Source: an uncultured Eubacteriaceae bacterium | GTDB taxonomy: Bacteria; Bacillota; Clostridia; Lachnospirales; CAG-274 | Direction of reading: 5' to 3' | NCBI GenBank assembly: GCA_947086655.1 | Contig: CAMTZM010000001.1 | Location: forward strand, 62,001-126,000 | Length of the DNA stretch: 64,000 nt | In this document: positions 30,992-38,345 of the stretch, one piece after another | How the letters are laid out: every line of letters begins with the position of its first letter | Numbering within the stretch: position 1 is the stretch's first letter | Translations under genes and position numbers: made by a program | The notes under the pieces: generated by a model | What the model was told of the DNA's origin: nothing | The model's database searches: none | What the model saw: only the letters and a program-made list of their open reading frames with translations

Positions 30992-31801
30992 GTGACAGAT
31001 GATATATTAATAAATGAAAAATATGAGAGATTAAAAGCATACTTAAAAGATTTAGGAAATGTTGCCATAGCTTTTTCGGGCGGTGTTGATTCAACCTTTT
31101 TGTTAAAAACAGCACATAACATTTTAAAAGATAAGGCTGTTGCAGTTACAATAAAGGCATGTTTCTTTCCGGAAAGAGAGTTTATTAAAGCATGCGATTT
31201 TTGTAAAAAGGAGAAAATAAAACATTTAATATATGAATTAGACGGATTAGAAATAGACGGATTCAGCCAAAATACAAAAGATAGATGTTATATTTGTAAA
31301 AAGAAATTTTTAAGCGAAATAAAAGTTTTAGCTTACAATAATAATATTAAATATATAGCTGAAGGCTCAAATACAGACGATGAAAGTGATTACAGACCGG
31401 GGCTATGTGCTGTTAAAGAACTTGAAATAAAAAGCCCTTTAAGGTATGCTAAGTTAAATAAAAAAGAAATAAGAAAATTATCTGAAAAATTAGGTCTTGA
31501 TACATGGAAAAAACAATCTTTAGCTTGTTTGGCATCACGGTTTATGTATGGTGAAACAATTACTATGGAAAAACTTAATATGGTTGATAAAGCAGAACAG
31601 TTTTTATTTGATAAAGGATTTCATCAAGTAAGGGTTCGTATACATGATAAAATGGCACGTATTGAGGTTATGCCAAATGAATTTCAAAAGCTTATTGATA
31701 TAAGAAACATTATATTATATAAATTAAGAGAGTTTGGTTTTACATATATATCGATGGATTTAGAAGGATATAGAACTGGAAGTATGAATGAAACACTTTG
31801 A
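30992..31801 (+). CDS. larE: Sulfur transferase LarE (nickel-pincer cofactor synthesis)
   Basis: 269-residue PP-loop ATP pyrophosphatase with SGGVDSTFLLK at about residue 30. The putative sulfur-donor cysteine is in SLACLASRF (about residue 181), where LarE carries its sacrificial Cys. Further cysteines occur in CDFC and DRCYICKKKF. LarE thiolates the pyridinium dicarboxylate precursor of the NPN cofactor. Starts at GTG with a TAGGAGG ribosome site. larC follows closely; larB and larA are not nearby. Confidence 0.88.
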   Translation: MTDDILINEKYERLKAYLKDLGNVAIAFSGGVDSTFLLKTAHNILKDKAVAVTIKACFFPEREFIKACDFCKKEKIKHLIYELDGLEIDGFSQNTKDRCYICKKKFLSEIKVLAYNNNIKYIAEGSNTDDESDYRPGLCAVKELEIKSPLRYAKLNKKEIRKLSEKLGLDTWKKQSLACLASRFMYGETITMEKLNMVDKAEQFLFDKGFHQVRVRIHDKMARIEVMPNEFQKLIDIRNIILYKLREFGFTYISMDLEGYRTGSMNETL

Positions 31802-31811
31802 AAATTTATAT

Positions 31812-31934
31812 ATGAAACAAATAAGTATAATAAATTTTCTTGAAGATGTATCTAAATGTATTGTTACTGTGAAAGAGATGAAACTTAAATTTAAGTTAAA
31901 GATTTTTATATTTGAAAATAAGGAGATGAATTAA
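31812..31934 (+). CDS. Doubtful 40-aa ORF between larE and larC
   Basis: A 40-codon ORF begins 10 bp after larE and its stop overlaps the larC ATG (TAATG). There is no ribosome site, and the product (MKQISIINFLEDVSKC...) is recognised by nothing I know. It contains the larC ribosome site AAGGAG. The overlap might mean coupling, but chance is as likely. Confidence 0.2.
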   Translation: MKQISIINFLEDVSKCIVTVKEMKLKFKLKIFIFENKEMN

Positions 31935-33121
31935 TGAGAGTTATATATATAGAATGCAATATGGGGGCAGCCGGTGATATGATTATGTCAGCGCTGATTG
32001 AATTACATAATGATTCTGATGATTTTATAAAAAGACTGAATAAGCTTAATATTCCAGATGTAAAATTTGAAAAACAAAAATCTGTAAAATGCGGTATACA
32101 TGGTACACATATAAATGTATATTTAAACGAAATGGTTGAAAATGAGAAAATACATGAGCATGTTCATAGCCATCACCATAATCACCATCACCATAGAAGT
32201 ATAGCAGATATAAAAAATATTGTAAATAATATTGATTTGCCTGAAAAGGTAAAAAATGATGTTTTATCAGTATACAATATTATTGCTGATGCTGAAAGTA
32301 AAGTACATGGAGTTAATATTGAAAATATACATTTTCACGAAGTTGGAACAATGGATGCTTTGGCAGATATAGTAGGCTGCTGTATGCTTATAAATGAACT
32401 TTCAGCAGATAAAATAATAGCTTCTCCTGTTAATACAGGAAAGGGAACAGTAAAATGTGCACATGGAATATTACCAGTTCCGGCTCCGGCGACTGCAAAT
32501 ATACTTAAAGATATTCCTATATATAATAATGAAATAAAAGGAGAGCTTTGTACTCCCACAGGAGCAGCTTTATTAAAATATTTTGTTGATGAGTTTAATT
32601 CAATGCCTTTAATGAAAGTTAGTAAAATTGGATATGGAATGGGAACAAAAGATTTTGATACAGCTAACTGCGTAAGGGCTATTATCGGAGATACAGAAGA
32701 AAAGAAACAAGAGGTTATAGAACTTTGCTGCAATATTGATGATATGAATGGAGAAATGATAGGATTTGCTTTAAATAAAATAAAAGAAACGGGGGTTTTA
32801 GATGTATTTACTTCTTCAGTAAGTATGAAAAAAAACAGACCTGGTATATTGCTTACATGTATTTGTGAGAAAGAAAAAAGAGAGGAGGTATTAAAGTCCA
32901 TATTTAAGCACACATCAACAATAGGTATACGTGAAAGTATTTGCAAAAGATATGTTCTTGACAGAGTTGAGAAAAGTGTGAAAACGAATTATGGAAGTAT
33001 AAAAATAAAAGAATCTTTTGGATATGGTGTTGTAAAGAAAAAGGCTGAATATGAAGATTTAGCAAGACTTGCGCAAGAGAACAATATATCTATTTCTGAA
33101 ATAAAAATACTTGATAATTAA
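31934..33121 (+). CDS. larC: Nickel insertion protein LarC
   Basis: 395-residue LarC, the CTP-dependent cyclometallase that inserts Ni into the pincer cofactor. It starts MRVIYIECNMGAAGDMIMSA, has a His-rich segment at about residues 76-92 (HVHSHHHNHHHHR), then HFHEVGTMDALADIVG. It is encoded as one uninterrupted frame, unlike the lactobacillal larC1/larC2 that needs frameshifting. Downstream of larE. Confidence 0.92.
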   Translation: MRVIYIECNMGAAGDMIMSALIELHNDSDDFIKRLNKLNIPDVKFEKQKSVKCGIHGTHINVYLNEMVENEKIHEHVHSHHHNHHHHRSIADIKNIVNNIDLPEKVKNDVLSVYNIIADAESKVHGVNIENIHFHEVGTMDALADIVGCCMLINELSADKIIASPVNTGKGTVKCAHGILPVPAPATANILKDIPIYNNEIKGELCTPTGAALLKYFVDEFNSMPLMKVSKIGYGMGTKDFDTANCVRAIIGDTEEKKQEVIELCCNIDDMNGEMIGFALNKIKETGVLDVFTSSVSMKKNRPGILLTCICEKEKREEVLKSIFKHTSTIGIRESICKRYVLDRVEKSVKTNYGSIKIKESFGYGVVKKKAEYEDLARLAQENNISISEIKILDN

Positions 33122-33150
33122 AATATAAAATTTGAAAGGAGAAAATTATT

Positions 33151-34272
33151 ATGTATTTAGGTGAAGATATTAAAAAACTTGGATTTGGTTTAATGCGTCT
33201 TCCTAAAAAAGGAGAAAATATAGATATAGAACGTGTTAAGAAAATGGTTGATAGATTTTTAGAGGAGGGATTTACTTATTTTGATACAGCATGGGCATAT
33301 GCTGGAAGTGAAGATGCTATACGTCAAGCATTAGTTGAAAGATATCCACGAGAGAAATTCCAGCTTGCTACGAAAAATGCTGCATGGATAAATTGTAAAA
33401 CAAGAGAAGAAGCTATAAACCAATTTGAAACATCTTTAAGGCAAACCGGAGCAGGATATTTTGATTTTTATCTTTTACATAATCTTGGAGAAGGACGTAC
33501 AAAATTTTTTGATGATTTTGATATGTGGAGTTTTGTTCAGGAAAAAAAGAAAGAAGGACTTATAAAACATGTAGGATTTTCTTTTCATTCAACTGCTGAT
33601 GAATTAGAGGAGATATTAAAAAATCATACTGAAATGGAATTTGTACAGCTTCAAATTAATTATGCCGATTGGGAAAATAATTCAATTCAATCACGTTTAT
33701 GTTATAATATGGCAAGAAAATATAATAAACCAATAATAGTTATGGAGCCTGTAAAGGGAGGTATGCTTGCAGCACCTCCTAAAACAGTTGCTGAAATATT
33801 AAAAGACGCTAATCCAAATGTTTCATATGCTTCATGGGCAATAAGATATGCGGCGAGTTTAGATGGTATAATTACTGTTTTATCTGGTATGAGTAATGAG
33901 GAACAAATGGAGGACAATATTTCTTATATGAGAGATTTTAAAAAGTTGTCTTCTGAAGAAATAACAGTTATGGAAAACGCACAAAATGCTTTAAACAATA
34001 TTCCTTTAATACCATGTACTACATGTAATTACTGTTTAAAAGTATGTCCTAATAATATTGGAATATCTGGTTCATTTTCTGCTATGAATCATTTTACATT
34101 ATATAATAATAAAGAAGCGGCTAAAGGGCAAGAAAATTGGCTTGTTAGCGGACGTGGCAAAAAAAGTGCAAATGAATGTATTAAATGCGGGAAATGTGAG
34201 CAAGTATGTCCGCAGCATATTGCTATAAGAAAGGAACTTGAGAAAGTTAATTCTGTATTATTGAATTGTTAA
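33151..34272 (+). CDS. Aldo/keto reductase fused to a 2[4Fe-4S] ferredoxin domain
   Basis: 373-residue protein. The aldo/keto reductase barrel shows FDTAWAYAG (catalytic Asp/Tyr), LATKNA (Lys) and DFYLLHNLG (His). The C-terminus carries two clusters of cysteines, CTTCNYCLKVCP (about 290) and CIKCGKCEQVCP (about 350). This fusion is common in Clostridia; electrons probably pass via ferredoxin. Substrate unknown. It lies 29 bp after larC and may be cotranscribed with it. Confidence 0.87.
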   Translation: MYLGEDIKKLGFGLMRLPKKGENIDIERVKKMVDRFLEEGFTYFDTAWAYAGSEDAIRQALVERYPREKFQLATKNAAWINCKTREEAINQFETSLRQTGAGYFDFYLLHNLGEGRTKFFDDFDMWSFVQEKKKEGLIKHVGFSFHSTADELEEILKNHTEMEFVQLQINYADWENNSIQSRLCYNMARKYNKPIIVMEPVKGGMLAAPPKTVAEILKDANPNVSYASWAIRYAASLDGIITVLSGMSNEEQMEDNISYMRDFKKLSSEEITVMENAQNALNNIPLIPCTTCNYCLKVCPNNIGISGSFSAMNHFTLYNNKEAAKGQENWLVSGRGKKSANECIKCGKCEQVCPQHIAIRKELEKVNSVLLNC

Positions 34273-34746
34273 AAATATATTTAGTAGTTTGAAATTTAAG
34301 GTAATACTAATTTAATTAATAATTATATAAATTATATATGCTGTAAAAATATTATGTAATTATGTAATTTATCTAAAACATCAGCAAAAATAAGAGAACA
34401 ATGAATGAAAATTATTGAACAAAAATCTAAAAAAGCATATTTTATGCTTAAATTAGGAACGAATTAACAGCATTCCACACAAGATTTAACAAGTTTTGTT
34501 TATATACATAAAAGTTTAGAGAAACTAAAAAGGCTATTAATGTTATTCCATAATAAACCATTTTTTTATAATAGAAATTGTATATTACTCGTAATTTGTT
34601 TGTATATTGCTTATATAATACTTTTATAAATTCTTATAGGTTATAAAGTTCAAAAAGCCAATAAATAAAGCTTTATGACTTTATAACCTTAAATATCTAA
34701 ATATTTAATATAATTTTGAATTAAACAGTATTACCTATATATTTAA
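34273..34746. other. Intergenic region with a 12-bp inverted repeat
   Basis: About 470 bp without a supported gene. AGGTTATAAAGT (34638-34649) pairs perfectly with ACTTTATAACCT (34678-34689), with a small ATAAAGCTTTAT palindrome in the loop. There is no T-run. It sits between two convergent genes and may act as a weak terminator. Confidence 0.45.
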
Positions 34747-34986
34747 TTAATGGCAATAGTATCTATGCTGTCCATGATTTGAATGTCCATAACATGTGTA
34801 ATTGCAATTATCGCAAATTCCGTCATTATTTGCATCAACGTAGTTATTGCCGCATGAACAGTAATTTACGTTTCTATAATAATTATTGTGATGTCCGCCG
34901 CCATGATGAGCAAACGCTGAAACGGAAATAGATGCGATTGAAGTCAATGCAATTAAAATAGCAGCAGCAGTTTTAATTTTTTTCAT
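34747..34986 (-). CDS. Small secreted His/Cys-rich protein with EF-hand-like loop
   Basis: 79 residues. It has a clear signal peptide (MKKIK, hydrophobic AAILIALTS, likely cleavage after SAFA), then HHGGGHHNNYY, CSCGN, the loop DANNDGICDNC and further His and Cys at the C-terminus. DxNxDGxxD is an EF-hand/dockerin-like calcium-binding pattern; the His/Cys content suggests transition-metal binding. GGAGATGATTAA ribosome site. No named family recognised. Neighbouring larE/larC handle nickel, but a link is speculative. Confidence 0.75.
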   Translation of the reverse strand: MKKIKTAAAILIALTSIASISVSAFAHHGGGHHNNYYRNVNYCSCGNNYVDANNDGICDNCNYTCYGHSNHGQHRYYCH

Positions 34987-35297
34987 TTAATCATCTCCTT
35001 TCTTAAATAAAGTGCAGTTATTAATAAAAGATTTTAATAAATTATGAAAAACTATTAAAATTTTTTGAAAAAACTAAGATTTATACGGACATGCTTTTTA
35101 ATTTTATATAGTTTCCAATATTTTAAAAAAACCTTTATATAACTTATATTAATTATAACATGCTTTTTATAATAGTTACATATATTTTCTAAATATTTAT
35201 ATAAAATAATTAATTTTTTAAATTATATTTAAAAATTAAAATAAGTTTTTTATATAACTGAGTTTCAAATTATTTTTAGGAAAAATTTTTTATGTAA
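34987..35297. other. AT-rich spacer upstream of the secreted-protein gene
   Basis: 310 bp of extreme AT content holding the minus-strand promoter region of the 79-aa protein (a TTATAAT box on the minus strand near 35156). No ORF or other structure supported. Confidence 0.5.
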
Positions 35298-35336
35298 AAA
35301 AACAAGAGTTAATCTTTAGGACTAACTCTTGTTTTT
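35298..35336 (-). terminator. Intrinsic terminator of the split gene
   Basis: Perfect 14-bp stem AAAAACAAGAGTTA / TAACTCTTGTTTTT. Read on the minus strand it is followed by a run of Ts and lies 68 bp past the stop of the split gene's 3' half. Confidence 0.85.
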
Positions 35337-35404
35337 AAATAAAGAAGAGAAAATTTGTCTTTAGAATAATTTTATAAATATATTAAGATATATTAAGTGT
35401 TTAA

Positions 35405-35647
35405 TTAGATTGCGTTGTGAGTAAAGCTTGCTATTTTGCAGATAGGAATTTCTGTAACAGAACCAAGCCAGTTATTTGAACCGCAGTCGTTGTCACAGCC
35501 GCAATTATTGTTACAATTATTGTTACAATTGTTATTGCAGTTGTTATTACAATTATTGTTATTCCATCCCCAGTTGTTTCCCCAATTGCCATTATTCCAT
35601 CCTCCGCAAGTATTACATCCGCAATTACTTCCTACCGGGCATGTAGG
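35405..35647 (-). pseudogene. 3' half of a Cys/Asn-rich gene split by a recombinase element
   Basis: An open frame with no start codon encodes 79 residues after an Ala-Pro dipeptide: TCPVGSNCGCNTCGGW, a Trp/Asn/Gly segment, five N(3-4)C repeats, then GSVTEIPICKIASFTHNAI and stop. It is strongly non-random (Asn, Cys, Trp) and clearly once coding. It fuses in frame to the 5' half at 37548-37709, yielding 133 codons. Between them lies the 1.9 kb element. The long Leu-rich ORF on the opposite strand is its shadow. Confidence 0.8.
35500..35562 (-). repeat. Degenerate 12-bp tandem repeat encoding (NNNC)n
   Basis: About five units of AAYAAYAAYTGY in frame within the split gene's 3' half. Third-position differences between units show selection for the peptide rather than recent DNA slippage. 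Confidence 0.8.
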
Positions 35648-37032
35648 GGCTGTGTATGTAAGGAAGTATTTAAAGATTCAGGGTTTTTATATTGTATTTT
35701 AACACTTTTGCCGTCATATATTATAAAATCAATTAATGTTTTTATTATTTTTCTTTTTTTATTAATGTCAGCGTTTATAAATAAGTTTTCAAACAATTCT
35801 TCAGGCGTAGTATTTTTTTCTTTTTTTATTTTGTTATAAATTTTTTTTGAATATTGTTGATTATTAATTATAAATTCTAAAATTAAGCTATCAAGAGTAT
35901 TTCCTTTAATTCCTTTTATATTACAGTTATTGTTTTTTGATTTTTCTTTATTTTCACACATATATATAAATTTGTTATCTCCATATTTTTTAGCACGCAT
36001 TGGACTTGTACATTTACAAAACAATATTCCAGAAAGGAGAGCATAATTATTTAATGTTTTTTTTGTGTGTTTAATTTTTATGCTTTTTAAAATATTTTGA
36101 GTTTTAATCCAATTTTCGCTTGATATTATATAAGGATGTTTTCCAGTTGATATAATCCACTCTTTATAGGAAGTATTTATTCTTACGGAACTGGAAGGAG
36201 ATATATTTTTTGTTTTGCAATAAGACATATATCCTACATTTTTATTTATATCCGATTCATTTGTATATATATTACAGCCTATGGATGAAAAATATTTAAG
36301 GGATTTAATATCTAATTGGCAATAAACAGGGTTTGTAAGTATATCTTTTATTTTATCCGAAGTATAATTTTTATTTGAGCGAGTTTTTATTTTATTTAAG
36401 TATAAATAGTTTTCAACAGCCGATAACCTTTTTTTTTCTAAAAATATACTATATATTTTTCTTACAATTACGCTTTCTTCCTCAACTAAAGACAGTTTAA
36501 ATTCATGGCGTGTTTTATCATTTGAAGTTATGGAAATTTTTTCAGCTTTATAACCTATGGGAGTAGTTCCTCCAAGCCATCGACCTGTTTGCGCAAGTTT
36601 ATACATATTATCTTTTATTCTTTCGGCAATTGTTTCTCTTTCCATTTGAGCGAAAACAGAGGAAATATACATCATAGCTTTGCCCATTGGTGTAGTTGTG
36701 TCAAAGCGTTCCCGTATGCTTATAAATGATATTGAATTTTTCTCAAGCATTTCAATTAAAGATGAGAAATCGTTTACATTACGGCTTATTCTATCAAGCC
36801 TGTAACATACTATACAGTTTATATTTTTAGTTTTCAGTTCTCTCATCATTTGCAGGAATTGAGGTCTATTTGTGTTTTTTCCCGAAAAACCTTCATCCTT
36901 ATATATAAAAATTGAGTTTTCATTTATTGCAAAATTTTGTTTTATATATTCATAGCACATGTTTATTTGATTTTCTATTGATTCTCCGGAACTGGTATAT
37001 TTACTTTTTCTGGAATATATTGCAAAATTCAT
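35632..37032 (-). CDS. Large serine recombinase
   Basis: 466-residue recombinase. The N-terminal resolvase domain has YSRKS (catalytic Ser10, Arg8) and CYRLDRISRN. A recombinase domain spans about 160-260, then a zinc-ribbon (LFCKCTSPM about 320, YMCENKEKSKNNNC about 345). The C-terminus is short for the class. The final codons, including stop, come from the host gene beyond the crossover core, so integration trimmed or extended the frame. Same strand as the split gene. It probably catalyses integration and excision of the element. Confidence 0.92.
   Translation of the reverse strand: MNFAIYSRKSKYTSSGESIENQINMCYEYIKQNFAINENSIFIYKDEGFSGKNTNRPQFLQMMRELKTKNINCIVCYRLDRISRNVNDFSSLIEMLEKNSISFISIRERFDTTTPMGKAMMYISSVFAQMERETIAERIKDNMYKLAQTGRWLGGTTPIGYKAEKISITSNDKTRHEFKLSLVEEESVIVRKIYSIFLEKKRLSAVENYLYLNKIKTRSNKNYTSDKIKDILTNPVYCQLDIKSLKYFSSIGCNIYTNESDINKNVGYMSYCKTKNISPSSSVRINTSYKEWIISTGKHPYIISSENWIKTQNILKSIKIKHTKKTLNNYALLSGILFCKCTSPMRAKKYGDNKFIYMCENKEKSKNNNCNIKGIKGNTLDSLILEFIINNQQYSKKIYNKIKKEKNTTPEELFENLFINADINKKRKIIKTLIDFIIYDGKSVKIQYKNPESLNTSLHTQPLHAR
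35641..35668. other. Attachment site, recombinase-3' end (attL/attR)
   Basis: Core AGGGGCTG at 35645-35652 matches AGGAGCTG at 37548-37555 in 7 of 8 positions. Inside the element, 9 nt further in, is the arm GGAAGTA (35662-35668). Host sequence continues on the left. Confidence 0.7.
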
Positions 37033-37414
37033 CTATATCACCTTTTAATATAATTTCATATATTTTATGAGGTGAATAGCCGCAAAATTACTTGTTAATT
37101 CTAATTTAAGTATAAGTTTTATTTTACAAAGAATATATGTATTATTAAAATTTTACAAAATTTTAAAATTATATATTTAAAAATTTTTGAAAATATGATA
37201 TATTATAACTATAATAAAATTTAAAGGAAAAAAAGTTTTTTATCAGTCTTTATGCAGTCATTATGTCGTCACAAAGAATTTGAAGAAAATTAGATTTTTT
37301 TGACGATTCATCAAATTGACATATTGACAATAATAAATTTAGTAATATTGACTAATTTTGATTTTTTTTGATAATTAGAGACTAATTTTGGAATATTTAT
37401 AGGAGGATTTTAAT
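37033..37414. other. Non-coding part of the element with repeated TTGAC boxes
   Basis: 380 AT-rich bases between divergent recombinase and 41-aa ORF. TTGAC recurs near 37299, 37316, 37324 and 37348, and GACTAATTTTG occurs twice (about 37349 and 37380). These direct repeats could bind a regulator or the recombinase. No promoter can be assigned with confidence. Confidence 0.45.
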
Positions 37415-37540
37415 ATGGCTAAAATGTCAAGAAAAATTATCATAAAAGAGAATTTAATTTCCATAAAAAGTAAGAAAAAGCTTTACGAAAGTGCACTTAT
37501 GAAATTGTGCAAAAGTAACGAAACTACTTCCGTAAAATAA
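37415..37540 (+). CDS. 41-aa basic ORF inside the element (possible directionality factor)
   Basis: A 41-codon ORF with a strong ATAGGAGG ribosome site. MAKMSRKIIIKENLISIK begins a Lys-rich product. It overlaps the end of the 5' half-gene reading frame by 17 bp on the opposite strand and ends just inside the attachment core. Serine integrases use small basic recombination directionality factors, so this is a candidate; no homology recognised. Confidence 0.5.
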   Translation: MAKMSRKIIIKENLISIKSKKKLYESALMKLCKSNETTSVK

Positions 37541-37709
37541 TAACAGAAGGAGCTGCTCCAAAGTTTGTTATAAGTTTAACAGAGTTTTCATTTACAGCAG
37601 CAAGAACGCCTGTAAATCCACAGCCTGATAAACCCCCGCTTGTAGTGAAAATTGTGACTGTTTGGCCTATATATCTACATAAACTTTCCATTAATCCTGA
37701 TTCATTCAT
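37524..37709 (-). CDS. 5' half of the split Cys/Asn-rich gene
   Basis: Starts MNESGLMESLCRYIGQTVTI with a perfect AAAGGAGG ribosome site. It continues SGGLSGCGFTGVLAAVNE, resembling the small beta-barrel G-V-L-x-x-V pattern of DUF2642-like spore-coat-associated proteins (a weak resemblance from memory). Host-encoded residues end at GAAP (codon 54); the last six (VIILRK after Ser) are element-encoded read-through. In the intact state the frame continues into the 79 residues at 35405-35644. The upstream in-frame ATG at 37781 lacks a ribosome site. Confidence 0.8.
   Translation of the reverse strand: MNESGLMESLCRYIGQTVTIFTTSGGLSGCGFTGVLAAVNENSVKLITNFGAAPSVIILRK
37525..37559. other. Attachment site, 5'-gene end (attL/attR)
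   Basis: Element arm TACTTCC (37525-37531), core AGGAGCTG (37548-37555) and host flank forming the palindrome GGAGCTGCTCC (37549-37559). Joined to the other end, the two arms are centred on the first base of the core. Confidence 0.7.
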
Positions 37710-37740
37710 AATTTTTACCTCCTTTACAACTGTTATAGTA

Positions 37741-37768
37741 CATACTATGATAAAGTTTGTGTAAATGT
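37741..37768 (-). promoter_or_regulatory. Possible sporulation-type promoter of the split gene
   Basis: On the minus strand AC, 17 bp, then CATAGTATG resembles the sigma-K pattern (AC-N16/17-CATANNNTA), about 20 bp before the ribosome site. No vegetative promoter of similar quality was seen there. One base of the -10 differs from the pattern; this is a weak call. Confidence 0.35.
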
Positions 37769-37849
37769 TACAAGCGTACAAAATGATTTATAAGGTAAAA
37801 AATGACGAATTTTAAATTATACTTGTAACACGCTCCAATATATGGTAAA

Positions 37850-37890
37850 ATCTATTCATCGTTAGGGGTAAACCTTTGAAAGGGGACGAT
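37850..37890 (+). other. Structured leader before the XRE gene
   Basis: ATCGT...ACGAT enclose TAGGGGTAAACCTTTGAAAG, in which AGG/CCT/AGG segments could form alternative pairings or a pseudoknot. The words GTTAGG and CCTTTGAA also occur in the MATE leader at 29515. Role unknown. Confidence 0.4.
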
Positions 37891-37897
37891 ATTTATT

Positions 37898-38089
37898 TTG
37901 GCGGCTAAAAAACTTAAAAAACTAAGATTATCAAGAAATTTAAGACAGCTTAGACTTGCAACATATTTGAGAATACCTACAAAACAATATCAAAGGTATG
38001 AATTGGGTTTATCTGATCTCCCTGAAAGTGTTCTTACAAAACTTGCAGAATTTTTTGATGTTCCAGTTGAATATTTTCTTAATGATTAG
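37898..38089 (+). CDS. XRE-family helix-turn-helix protein
   Basis: 63 residues with TTG start and AGGGGA 11 nt upstream. The Xre/Cro HTH reads LRLSRNLRQLRLATYLRIPTK (in part), then QYQRYELGLSDLPESVL and the frequent C-terminal ending FFDVPVEYFLND. A lone DNA-binding domain. It lies just outside the element, divergent from the split gene, so it might regulate it (inference). Confidence 0.85.
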   Translation: MAAKKLKKLRLSRNLRQLRLATYLRIPTKQYQRYELGLSDLPESVLTKLAEFFDVPVEYFLND

Positions 38090-38303
38090 GTAAATGTTTG
38101 TTTTATAGAAACAAGGAAGTAATTATATAAAATTTTAATATTATTTTTCTTTTAAGTTAATTAGTATGCATGCTTTGGTTAAAATTATTTCTTTTATGAA
38201 ATTAATCAATCTTTTGGATTTTTAGTATTAGTTTTATTTTAAATTTATATAAAACTTTGAAAATATATAAGTTTGATTATTACACAGAGAAAAATAAAAA
38301 ATA

Positions 38304-38340
38304 AAAAACCGATTTCTTTTAATTAAGATATCGGTTTTTT
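38304..38340. terminator. Bidirectional terminator between XRE and HD-GYP genes
   Basis: AAAAACCGATTTCTT pairs with AAGATATCGGTTTTT with one mismatch. T-run on both strands, between convergent genes. Confidence 0.85.
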
Positions 38341-38345
38341 ATTTT

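Larger units (their letters stand above)
35645..37547. mobile_element. 1.9 kb serine-recombinase intervening element (skin-like)
   Basis: The segment between the two core sites is 1903 bp. It carries the recombinase gene, a 380-bp non-coding part and a 41-codon ORF on the other strand. Removing it joins two gene halves in frame (GCA GCT CCT | ACA TGC), and joining its own ends recreates an attP-like site with arms TACTTCC and GGAAGTA placed symmetrically about the core. No transposase, phage or conjugation genes. Either a minimal mobile element or a developmentally excised intervening sequence. Confidence 0.8.

Noticed and set aside
31934-33121. Programmed frameshift in larC
   Set aside because: The gene is a single uninterrupted frame of normal LarC length, so no frameshift is needed.
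34500-34632. Plus-strand hydrophobic ORF of about 29 codons (MLFHNKPFF...)
   Set aside because: No ribosome site and AT-driven hydrophobicity; indistinguishable from chance.
35494-35565. Short tandem repeats considered as a CRISPR array
   Set aside because: Units are contiguous 12-bp codon repeats without spacers and lie in an open frame.
35436-35702. Plus-strand Leu/Gln-repeat ORF of 88 codons
   Set aside because: It is the reverse-strand shadow of the (NNNC)n-coding repeat; no ribosome site and no sense in context.
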